44,316 bases of DNA from an uncultured Bacilli bacterium (GTDB lineage Bacteria > Bacillota_I > Bacilli_A > RF39 > UBA660). The notes below the pieces were generated by a model that saw nothing but the letters and a program-made list of their open reading frames with translations, did no database searches and had not been told where the DNA came from. Positions within the stretch are counted from its first letter, which is position 1. Every line of letters begins with the position of its first letter. Positions 38,238 through 44,316 of the stretch are shown piece by piece. The translations under genes were made by a program, and so were the position numbers. The stretch is taken from contig CANQAS010000006.1 in assembly GCA_947589535.1 (NCBI GenBank), forward strand, positions 1-44,316, given 5' to 3'.

Positions 38238-38510
38238 TCACATACCTTTCTTCAACTGTCCTAAAGTGCAGTATAATTCATTTAATTCCATAGGTTCATA
38301 TTTATATGACATTAACCATAACCAACATTTATCTTTTGCTAACATATCTCTTTCTTTGTTATCACTAAATGTATGTTCTTCATATATGTAATGTTTATAT
38401 TTAATCCAATCAAATTTATTTGTAGTCATTAAATAAGAAAATACTTCTAATATTTCTTCTGCTCTATTACAAAATTCTGTAAATGTATTAAACTTTAATT
38501 TACTTTCCAT
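38238..38510 (-). CDS. First late gene, hypothetical protein (90 aa)
   Basis: Start at ATG 38508-38510 after AGGAG with 5 nt spacing; the longer frame would begin inside the terminator. MESKLKFNTFTEFCNRAEEI, a second helix with LEVFSYLMTTNKFDWIKYKH, and a WLWLMSYKYEPMELNELY end. Helical and aromatic; no family recognised. Only 10 nt separate its ATG from the U-run of the attenuator-like hairpin, so its expression depends on readthrough. Confidence 0.65.
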   Translation of the reverse strand: MESKLKFNTFTEFCNRAEEILEVFSYLMTTNKFDWIKYKHYIYEEHTFSDNKERDMLAKDKCWLWLMSYKYEPMELNELYCTLGQLKKGM

Positions 38511-38520
38511 AAATACTCCT

Positions 38521-38550
38521 AAAAAAAGAGTGTATAAATCCATACACTCT
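38521..38550 (-). terminator. Leader terminator (candidate attenuator) of the late operon
   Basis: Minus RNA: AGAGTGTAT / ATACACTCT, 9-bp perfect stem, 6-nt loop, seven U. It lies between the late promoter (38609-38637) and the first late gene (38510). The stop codon of a 13-codon leader ORF overlaps the 5' base of the stem, so a ribosome there would block hairpin formation. Confidence 0.85.
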
Positions 38551-38590
38551 AAAAAAATTGGGGAATTTTAGTCAATGGTCTATCTATCAT
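38549..38590 (-). CDS. 13-residue leader peptide MIDRPLTKIPQFF
   Basis: ATG 38588-38590 follows GGTGGTGGTAAT, about 12 nt from the predicted mRNA start. The codons end CAA TTT TTT TAG, with TAG at 38549-38551 reaching into the terminator stem. Placement between a good promoter and an intrinsic terminator is that of a leader peptide in transcription attenuation. Translation is not proven. Confidence 0.45.
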   Translation of the reverse strand: MIDRPLTKIPQFF

Positions 38591-38608
38591 ATTACCACCA
38601 CCACGTCT

Positions 38609-38637
38609 AGTATATCATACTTATAAATTATTTTCAA
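38609..38637 (-). promoter_or_regulatory. Late promoter
   Basis: TTGAAA (38632-38637), 17-bp spacer, TATACT (38609-38614) with TG extension (TGATATACT). Transcription should start near 38602. Directly downstream of the terminator of the early unit. The 16-bp operator of the early promoters is absent here. Confidence 0.75.
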
Positions 38638-38639
38638 TA

Positions 38640-38681
38640 AAAAAGAACTAGATAAAGTTAGGAGTTGAAAGTCTAGTTCTT
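38640..38681 (-). terminator. Terminator of the early unit
   Basis: Minus RNA: AAGAACTAGA / TCTAGTTCTT, 10-bp stem (38672-38681 with 38643-38652), 19-nt loop, followed by four more U and ATTG. It ends transcription of the tail-fibre distal part of the early unit just before the late promoter. Confidence 0.7.
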
Positions 38682-38951
38682 GGTGTCATAATTTATGTAA
38701 AACGAATTATAAAGGTTTCTTATTAATCATGTTTAAATTTATAATACTAGTTATTTGTGGTGTTCTGATATTAAATAATAAAATAATAATGCGTACTCAA
38801 ATTTATCTCATATTTTTTCCTAACTTTATTTAGTATATTAGGAGCAAAATAAAGTATTTCTAACAATATCTTTATTTCAATTATGACACCTGTAAATCTT
38901 TTTAATTTACAATTATATTTTATAATATTTTTTAATAAATTACAATATATT
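38682..38951. other. Intergenic region between early and late units
   Basis: About 270 bp without a gene. It contains a 12-bp inverted repeat (GGTGTCATAATT at 38682-38693 and its complement at 38879-38890), and a hairpin ACTTTATTT / AAATAAAGT at about 38824-38854. Both this loop and the loop of the neighbouring terminator contain TTAGGAG. It could be a regulatory or packaging-site region; no coding potential seen. Confidence 0.45.
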
Positions 38952-39113
38952 TTAATTAAATATATTTATTATTTTATTATCAAACTTTAATATTAAATTT
39001 ATAATAAAATTGAATATCTTGCATATAGCCGTTAGCATTAATCCAATAAATACTGATGCAATTATAATTGGGAACATTAATATTGATATTAATTTTAATA
39101 ATACTTTTTTCAT
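38952..39113 (-). CDS. Small membrane protein (53 aa)
   Basis: MKKVLLKLISILMFPIIIAS followed by VFIGLMLTAICKIF and a second hydrophobic stretch (FIINLILKF). SD AAGGAG 5 nt before ATG 39111-39113; 9 bp after the preceding stop. One or two membrane helices with a basic N-terminus. Last gene of the early unit. Could be a small lysis or exclusion protein; no family recognised. Confidence 0.6.
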   Translation of the reverse strand: MKKVLLKLISILMFPIIIASVFIGLMLTAICKIFNFIINLILKFDNKIINIFN

Positions 39114-39122
39114 AAGTTCTCC

Positions 39123-39362
39123 TTAATCTTCATTTATACCACAGTCTTTAACTTGGTCTTGTATATCTAAAAATTTATGTAAATATTTGCAATATTCTTC
39201 ATCAAATTCTAATTCTTTATTATATTTCATGCACCAATATTTACATGACTTTGCACCCCAATTACCATCTGCATCTTGTTCAAAATGATGATGACAATAA
39301 ATACTTCTTTTAGGTATAAATCTACTTGCCCATAGTTCTCTTAATTTTCTTATTAAATTCAT
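39123..39362 (-). CDS. Cys/His-rich small protein (79 aa)
   Basis: IYCHHHFEQDADGNWGAKSC, KYWCMKYNKELEFDEEYCKY: four Cys and three His in the centre suggest a zinc-binding fold. Basic N-terminus, acidic C-terminus. SD AAAGGAG. Encoded after the receptor-type tail genes; role unknown. Confidence 0.6.
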   Translation of the reverse strand: MNLIRKLRELWASRFIPKRSIYCHHHFEQDADGNWGAKSCKYWCMKYNKELEFDEEYCKYLHKFLDIQDQVKDCGINED

Positions 39363-39374
39363 TAAATCTCTCCT

Positions 39375-40283
39375 TTATAAACAGAATGCTGGAGCAATTC
39401 CATATGTAGTAGTCGCCGATTGATATACTTCTACACCATTACCAGCACAAAGCAAATAATAAGAACTACCATATGAGGAAGGACTTCTTAACCAATAACT
39501 TAATAGTACCGAACTTTCTACACCATTATTATTAACTTTTTTTATTCTTCTATTAGTTGTGTCATAGTATTCATATTGTTCTCCTTCAAGTATTACACTA
39601 CCTTTATAATAACTATAACTTGCTGAGCCAAACATTTCAGGATAAGAAGTTAAAAATGCTTTATCTTCTGTTGTTTCTCCTGCTTTAGGAGTTGAACTAT
39701 GACTATCAAGGTTTTTCTTTAACACAGTTTTAACTAATGGTTGTATTGTAGTTGGTAGTGCTCCAAAAAATGTTTCATTTAACCATGTTCTACGTGGGTT
39801 TAATGGGTAGGTATCAGTAACACCTACACTTCCAGTAGAACCATACCATGCCCCTCCTTCAGCAGTTCCTTTATTACCTAATTGTTCTCTACATTGTAAA
39901 GTTATTGCTGATTTATTTATTCCATTAATAGGTTCTTTTAAATCATCATGATTAAAGCCAACTATAACCATCGTCATATCTTGTTCTACATGACTTTCAC
40001 ACGTTCCTGCTTCCATAGCAGACAAGTGCATTACTCTAGTATCACCAACATTCCAATAATCTGCTAAATTATAATATCCTTTGTAATGTCCATCTAAATA
40101 TTGTTGTAATTCTTCATCAGTACATTCTGAAAATGGTTTTATTTTTGCAGTAACATCTAATTTATTAATTAATTGTGTAAAAGTATCATTATCATTTACA
40201 TTATAATTCATATTTTTCATTTTAGTTGCTAATTCTTGTTTATCTTTTTGTAAATTATCTAAATATTCTTTTATTGTTGCCAT
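39375..40283 (-). CDS. DUF6273-type tail/receptor protein, short paralogue (302 aa)
   Basis: N-terminal coiled coil (MATIKEYLDNLQKDKQELAT), then DYWNVGDTRVMHLSAMEAGT, HVEQDMTMVIVGFNHDDLKE, NPRRTWLNETFF, KAFLTSYPEMFGSASYSYYK and a C-terminal YWLRSPSSYGSSY ... YGIAPAFCL. This is the DUF6273/C-type-lectin-like fold also at the end of the next protein (40294-43173). The two share about 200 residues, and parts of the DNA are nearly identical. The short form lacks a tail-anchoring domain; it may be an alternative or free receptor-binding head. SD AGGAGG. Confidence 0.75.
   Translation of the reverse strand: MATIKEYLDNLQKDKQELATKMKNMNYNVNDNDTFTQLINKLDVTAKIKPFSECTDEELQQYLDGHYKGYYNLADYWNVGDTRVMHLSAMEAGTCESHVEQDMTMVIVGFNHDDLKEPINGINKSAITLQCREQLGNKGTAEGGAWYGSTGSVGVTDTYPLNPRRTWLNETFFGALPTTIQPLVKTVLKKNLDSHSSTPKAGETTEDKAFLTSYPEMFGSASYSYYKGSVILEGEQYEYYDTTNRRIKKVNNNGVESSVLLSYWLRSPSSYGSSYYLLCAGNGVEVYQSATTTYGIAPAFCL
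39891..40000 (-). repeat. Duplicated segment of the receptor domain, copy 1
   Basis: 110 bp that match 40810-40919 with three differences; the first 71 bases (39891-39961) are identical. Encodes the same part of the DUF6273 domain in both paralogues. The identity is much higher than in the rest of the pair, pointing to recent gene conversion or duplication. Confidence 0.85.
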
Positions 40284-40293
40284 ATATTACCTC

Positions 40294-43173
40294 CTATAAA
40301 CAAAATGCAGGAGCTAGCCCATAGCTGTCATTACTATTGCGATTGCTAGCCGAACCATCACTATGAACATCAATCCAAGAATAAGAGTTATAAGAGCTGG
40401 GACTTCTTAACCAATAGTAACTATTGTTACCACTTGCAACCCCGTTTTTATTCCAAAATTTTGTTCTTTTAGCATTTGAATTATAGTATGGATATTGCTC
40501 TCCTTCAAGCATTACACTACCTTTATAATTACTATAACTTGCTGAGCCAAACATTTCAGGATAAGATGTTAAGAATGCCTTGTCCTCTGTATCTGGACCA
40601 GCACTAGGACTTGAACTATGGTCATTAATATTTTTCTTAATTACAGTCTTAACTAACGGTTGAATAGCACTTGGTAATGAATTTACAAATGTGTCATTTA
40701 ACCATGTTCTACGTGGGTTTTTAGAGTAATTTGAATCACTTACAGTAGATGTACTAGAACCCCAAATATAAACCCATTCTGCACTGCCATTATTTCCAAG
40801 AACCTCTTTACATTGTAAAGTTATTGCTGATTTATTTATTCCATTAATAGGTTCTTTTAAATCATCATGATTAAAGCCAATAATAACCATTGTCATATCT
40901 TGTTCTACATGACTTTCACTTGCACCTGTGCCACTAGACATTGCACTAAGATGCATCTTTCTAGTATCACCAACATTCCAATAATCTTCAATATTAATAA
41001 GACCTTTATAATGAGCATCTAAAATTTCTGCTAATTCTTCATCAGTTGCATCAGCAAATGATACTTTTTTAGGTAGTAAAGAAGTTAAAGTTGATAAAGT
41101 GGTAATCATATTACCTACTGTGCTATCAAATTCTTCTCTTGTAACATAATCACCACTTGATACTTCTATATGTTTAGGTGTTAGTGTTAGTGTACTACCA
41201 TAACTTTCCATATTACCTAAAATTGTACCTGTATAACATACATAATTTTCATTGTCAAAATATACTGCACTTACATATTTATTATGAACTACATTTTGTG
41301 CTTGAGTTGTAACACTATCATCTACACTTGTTACAAATACCATAGTAGAAGTTGTTGTACTTTCTAAATTTCCATTTATAACATTAAATTTAATTTTCAT
41401 ATTAAATATATTATTATTAGCAATAAATTTTATTTTTTCTTCATCATCTATTGTAATTGTTGGATATATGTATTTTTGTTTATCACTTTGTTGAATTTCT
41501 GCTGATAATTCTAAAGTAGGAATTTCACTATTAATTAATTGATTTACTTTTTCATCTAAATCTTGTCCTTTTAATGCACCCAATACAGCATTTGTTGGTA
41601 CATCAGTTTTAACATCTAGGTTATCAATTTCTACAATAGTTTCAGTTGCACCACTTTTATTCTTAACATTAACAATAGTTTGAGAACTAAATCCGCCATT
41701 TTCTTCATCTGGTTTTAATTCTCTTGATAATGTTTGAAGTAAATCTCTTGTTTCTTCATCTACTTTACTGCTAACTGTTGTATCAACATAATTTTTGTGT
41801 GCTGGTATATAATCACTATAAACACTATATTGTTTTTCATTATCAAATGTAATTAGTCTAGAAACAGATGTTACTTGACTACTTAATGAATTACCATCAC
41901 TTGTTACATTTCCAACGTAAATATTACCATTAGGTAACAAAATTGTATAATTTTTACTATTACTAAGTGCATTTTTAGCTATACAAATTATAGTTCCTAT
42001 TGACATAGCCATTGGTACAGGAAATAAAGCATTTGCTCCAAAATCCAATTTTAATTGCTTTGTTACTGCATAATTTCCTTCTTCTAATTCCCATACATTT
42101 GTATCACTTTCTAATTTTGAAAATGTAATTTCACTTTGTTTAGCATAGTCTTGAAGTGCTGTATTTAATTTTTCAGTATTAATATAATCATCTAAATTAA
42201 TCTTTGTAGTTCCTATTAATTCAAATGATTGTTCTTCTTCAAGCCATATATATTCATTTTTAATGTTATTTTCTTCTTGTTCTAAAGATGGTACTAAATA
42301 AATGTAATTACTTTCTCCTTGTTCTGGTAGAACATCAACTAATTTTAAATTAATTGTTTTAATTGCACTTATTCTTTGGTTTATTTCTTCTTGAGTATAT
42401 GTTTCTGTCTTTTTATAATAATTTTCTAAATCATCAACTGCTTTTGTTATAAAATTTTTAACATCAGGAATTTCTTGTTTTGTTGCATATTTATCATCAC
42501 TTGTAGTTTTATCATAGTAATTTTCTAAATCTGTAACATCTTTTTTAATAAAATCTTTTGTATTAGGTATTTCATCTTTAGTAGCATAAGTTGTACTTGC
42601 TGTTTGTTTATCTAAAAACTTTTCATCTGCATCTTTTGTTTTTAAATAATCTTTTAAGTCTATTCCACTTACTTTATCATCAACTTCTTGCTTTGAATAT
42701 GTTTCTTCTTTTGTGTAATAATTATTCTTTAAATCATCACTTAATTTTTTTGTGTCATCTTCTACTTTACTTATTCTTTCATCAACTACTACGAACCATA
42801 CTTTATAATCTTCAGGAATTTCTTTACTAATTGTATTAATGCTATTATCAATTTTGAAATCAAATATTTCACTTTTAGTTATAACTATATCATCTTTAAT
42901 TAATGTAAATTGCATTTGAATATAACTATATTTCAAAATACTATCATAAATTGGTACAACATATTTATTATCTTCTGTTTTATATTCTTGAATTTTAATA
43001 AAATATTTCTTGTCGTGTTGTCTTATTTCTAAATATGCTTCAGTGTTATCATCAACACTCATTTCTGTTTCTATTATTAGGTTTCTAGTTTTATTTTCTC
43101 CAATATAACCAATTGTATTCTTGGATAATTCAACTTTTCCATTAATAGAAATTTTTACATTTACATCATCCAT
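40294..43173 (-). CDS. Tail fibre / receptor-binding protein with DUF6273 tip (959 aa)
   Basis: Residues 1-130 look like a BppU-type baseplate-anchoring N-domain (NTIGYIGENKTRNLIIETEM, YLEIRQHDKKYFIKIQ). Then a long stalk with imperfect repeats (EIPNTKDFIKKDVTDLENYY, EIPDVKNFITKAVDDLENYY), beta modules, and at 760-959 the DUF6273 domain: DYWNVGDTRKMHLSAMSSGT, NPRRTWLNDTFV, KAFLTSYPEMFGSASYSNYK, YWLRSPSSYNSYS ... YGLAPAFCL. The tip likely binds the host surface. The last 35 residues differ most from the paralogue and are rich in NNY codons. Located at the end of the early unit, away from other tail genes. Confidence 0.8.
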   Translation of the reverse strand: MDDVNVKISINGKVELSKNTIGYIGENKTRNLIIETEMSVDDNTEAYLEIRQHDKKYFIKIQEYKTEDNKYVVPIYDSILKYSYIQMQFTLIKDDIVITKSEIFDFKIDNSINTISKEIPEDYKVWFVVVDERISKVEDDTKKLSDDLKNNYYTKEETYSKQEVDDKVSGIDLKDYLKTKDADEKFLDKQTASTTYATKDEIPNTKDFIKKDVTDLENYYDKTTSDDKYATKQEIPDVKNFITKAVDDLENYYKKTETYTQEEINQRISAIKTINLKLVDVLPEQGESNYIYLVPSLEQEENNIKNEYIWLEEEQSFELIGTTKINLDDYINTEKLNTALQDYAKQSEITFSKLESDTNVWELEEGNYAVTKQLKLDFGANALFPVPMAMSIGTIICIAKNALSNSKNYTILLPNGNIYVGNVTSDGNSLSSQVTSVSRLITFDNEKQYSVYSDYIPAHKNYVDTTVSSKVDEETRDLLQTLSRELKPDEENGGFSSQTIVNVKNKSGATETIVEIDNLDVKTDVPTNAVLGALKGQDLDEKVNQLINSEIPTLELSAEIQQSDKQKYIYPTITIDDEEKIKFIANNNIFNMKIKFNVINGNLESTTTSTMVFVTSVDDSVTTQAQNVVHNKYVSAVYFDNENYVCYTGTILGNMESYGSTLTLTPKHIEVSSGDYVTREEFDSTVGNMITTLSTLTSLLPKKVSFADATDEELAEILDAHYKGLINIEDYWNVGDTRKMHLSAMSSGTGASESHVEQDMTMVIIGFNHDDLKEPINGINKSAITLQCKEVLGNNGSAEWVYIWGSSTSTVSDSNYSKNPRRTWLNDTFVNSLPSAIQPLVKTVIKKNINDHSSSPSAGPDTEDKAFLTSYPEMFGSASYSNYKGSVMLEGEQYPYYNSNAKRTKFWNKNGVASGNNSYYWLRSPSSYNSYSWIDVHSDGSASNRNSNDSYGLAPAFCL
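40810..40919 (-). repeat. Duplicated segment of the receptor domain, copy 2
   Basis: Partner of 39891-40000: 107 of 110 bases equal, with a 71-bp identical block at 40810-40880. Could mediate recombination that swaps the C-terminal tips of the two genes. Confidence 0.85.
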
Positions 43174-43237
43174 TTTTTCTTTTCTCCTTCAAGAAAATTT
43201 TAACATAAAGAATAAAATAACACAAATTCAAGAATTG

Positions 43238-43492
43238 TTATTTATTTCCTTTTAATTCTTCTAATTTTTCTAAACACACCCTAGGAATTAAAAAAACTTC
43301 TAAATCATTCATTGTTTTAAGCCACTTTTCAAATTCAGTTAAAATATTTTTATAATGTTCATTTTCTTGTTGTAATTGTTCAATATAATTTACTAATAAT
43401 TTTTGCCTTTCTACATATTTATCATGCCATTGTTCCATATGTTTAATATATTCTTTCCATTTAGCAATCATTTCTTTTATTTCTTCACTCAT
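43238..43492 (-). CDS. Coiled-coil protein (84 aa)
   Basis: SEEIKEMIAKWKEYIKHMEQ, then a second helix VNYIEQLQQENEHYKNILTE and a C-terminal LEVFLIPRVCLEKLEELKGN. Overlaps the preceding stop by one base. No family recognised. Lies before the fibre gene. Confidence 0.55.
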   Translation of the reverse strand: MSEEIKEMIAKWKEYIKHMEQWHDKYVERQKLLVNYIEQLQQENEHYKNILTEFEKWLKTMNDLEVFLIPRVCLEKLEELKGNK

Positions 43493-44157
43493 TATTTTTC
43501 ACCTTTTTTTAATTCATTTTTTAAATCTTCTTCATTTAATATTTCAACTTCTAATTTTAATATTTCTTTAAAACTATATTCTTTACCTAAATCATAAAAT
43601 AAATCTATATTTCCAATATTATTTACATTTTTAATATTATAATAATCTCCATTAATGTAATATGCTATTTTATTATCAACTTTAATATGTTTAGGTGCAT
43701 CATCTTTTTCTATTAAATTGAATAAATCAATCATTGTTATTCTTTTTTTATCTTTATAAGTGCCATAAATTATACATTGCTCTATTACTGATTTAACATC
43801 TTCATATATTTCTTCTGTTGTCCATTGTTTATTTAATTTTAATGTACTAATAAAATTATTAAAATTAAAATAATATCCACTAAAATCTCCTGCGTGTGCA
43901 TAATCCCAACCTATGAACCACCCTTTTATTTCTTTTTTATTTTCAATCCATAAATGGTCTTCACTATAAGTTAACCCTCCATGAACATTAATATCAATGT
44001 CATCATAATTCTTTTTATTTAATAAAACATTATTTTTTACATTTACATAAGCAGTTGGATGTGTACCTAAATTTAAAATATAAAATTCATAACCTTTATA
44101 AATTCCATTATATAATACTTCAATCTTTTTTTCTGGTTGATATAACATTTCTTTCAT
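43492..44157 (-). CDS. Conserved early protein with duplicated small C-terminal domain (221 aa)
   Basis: N-terminal 130 residues: VLYNGIYKGYEFYILNLGTH, PTAYVNVKNN, the DDIDINVHGGLTYSEDHLWI segment and KGWFIGWDYAHAGDFSGYYF, then a QWTTEEIYEDVKSVIEQC helix. This is a family common in Firmicutes phages and prophages, function unknown; the conserved GGLTYSED and GWDYAH suggest an active site or ligand pocket. Residues 140-221 repeat the small domain of the preceding gene (see 1-315). TAA of that gene is 1 nt from this ATG. Confidence 0.75.
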   Translation of the reverse strand: MKEMLYQPEKKIEVLYNGIYKGYEFYILNLGTHPTAYVNVKNNVLLNKKNYDDIDINVHGGLTYSEDHLWIENKKEIKGWFIGWDYAHAGDFSGYYFNFNNFISTLKLNKQWTTEEIYEDVKSVIEQCIIYGTYKDKKRITMIDLFNLIEKDDAPKHIKVDNKIAYYINGDYYNIKNVNNIGNIDLFYDLGKEYSFKEILKLEVEILNEEDLKNELKKGEK

Positions 44158-44158
44158 A

Positions 44159-44316
44159 TTATTTTTCCTCCAACTTTTCTATTATTTTTCGTTGATTTTT
44201 AATAAGTTGATTTATTTTTGCTATATAAATATTTCTATCTTTTGCATTTGTATTCATTAAATGTCTTACTTTATCATCATCATAAAATTCTATACTTGTA
44301 TCAATAAGTTTTATTT
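44159..44316 (-). CDS. 3' part of the junction-spanning hypothetical gene
   Basis: Continuation of the gene that starts at 315. From the join (44239) the codons read DRNIYIAKINQLIKNQRKII then EKLEEK and TAA at 44159-44161. Bases 44240-44316 repeat 1-77 and are redundant. The open frame through the join is evidence that the molecule is circular or permuted. Confidence 0.85.
   Translation of the reverse strand, partial: IKLIDTSIEFYDDDKVRHLMNTNAKDRNIYIAKINQLIKNQRKIIEKLEEK
44240..44316. repeat. Terminal direct repeat, right copy
   Basis: Identical to bases 1-77. Should be removed when the circular map is drawn. Confidence 0.95.

Noticed and set aside
39375-43173. Complete diversity-generating retroelement
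   Set aside because: No reverse transcriptase and no template repeat are encoded in the window; only the variable-tip pattern is present, so I report it as a hypothesis.
1-44316. Lysogeny module (integrase, CI-like repressor, attP) and tRNA genes
   Set aside because: Searched by eye through all frames; no tyrosine or serine recombinase motifs, no peptidase-containing repressor and no cloverleaf were found.

Overview
The window is a complete or nearly complete genome of a siphovirus-like tailed phage. Bases 1-77 are repeated exactly at 44240-44316, so the contig closes on itself to a circle of 44,239 bp, and one gene crosses the ends. The DNA is extremely AT-rich. Gene starts carry strong AGGAGG-type ribosome binding sites, and TAA, TGA and TAG are all used as stops. 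The lysis pair (Dp-1-type holin and M15 peptidase endolysin) points to a low-GC, wall-bearing Firmicutes host. There is no integrase, no CI-type repressor with a peptidase domain, no tRNA, and no DNA polymerase or helicase gene that I can recognise. A virulent phage that relies on the host replisome is therefore likely.

Every gene but one is on the minus strand, so reading runs from high to low coordinates. The early/replication unit starts at a promoter near 9579-9607, runs down to base 1, crosses the junction and ends near 38950. It encodes a MoxR-like AAA+ ATPase and its usual partner, small proteins, an XRE-type HTH protein, an ERF recombinase, SSB, an HNH-like protein, a multi-HTH regulator, a replication initiator with three 20-bp iterons inside its gene, a MazG-like protein, and at the distal end two paralogous tail/receptor proteins. 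The late unit starts at a promoter at 38609-38637, passes a 13-codon leader peptide and an intrinsic terminator, and continues through a nuclease-fold DUF1064 protein, ParB-like protein, GT-A glycosyltransferase-like protein, radical SAM enzyme, short S-adenosylmethionine synthetase, terminase, portal, minor head protein, small virion-associated genes, capsid, connectors, tail tube, tape measure, tail tip, holin and endolysin (terminator at 9659-9686). An island at 23490-24819 interrupts the late region. It holds the only plus-strand gene (HNH-like) and a small minus-strand cassette that uses the same promoter/operator design as the early unit.

Several genes are split in ways that simple ORF calling misses. 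The major capsid gene ends at CCC TAG followed by a GC-rich hairpin, and a 138-codon ORF without any start codon continues in the +1 frame. A second gene reads through an A AAA AAG site in the -1 frame into an ADP-ribosyltransferase-like domain. A Gly-rich virion gene is interrupted by a 715-nt group I intron carrying an HNH endonuclease. A second SSB gene has an ochre codon at position 4.

The most unusual regulatory signals are: (i) a 22-bp hairpin at 1386-1444 whose loop is complementary to a 12-nt motif just upstream of the start codons of several early genes; (ii) a 16-bp palindromic operator (TTAAAATTTATTTTAA) placed 8 bp upstream of the -35 box at three promoters; (iii) the late promoter, leader peptide and terminator arrangement. 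The most unusual enzymatic group is the overlapping ParB / GT-A / radical SAM / SAM synthetase cluster next to terminase, a candidate DNA-modification pathway with its own SAM supply.
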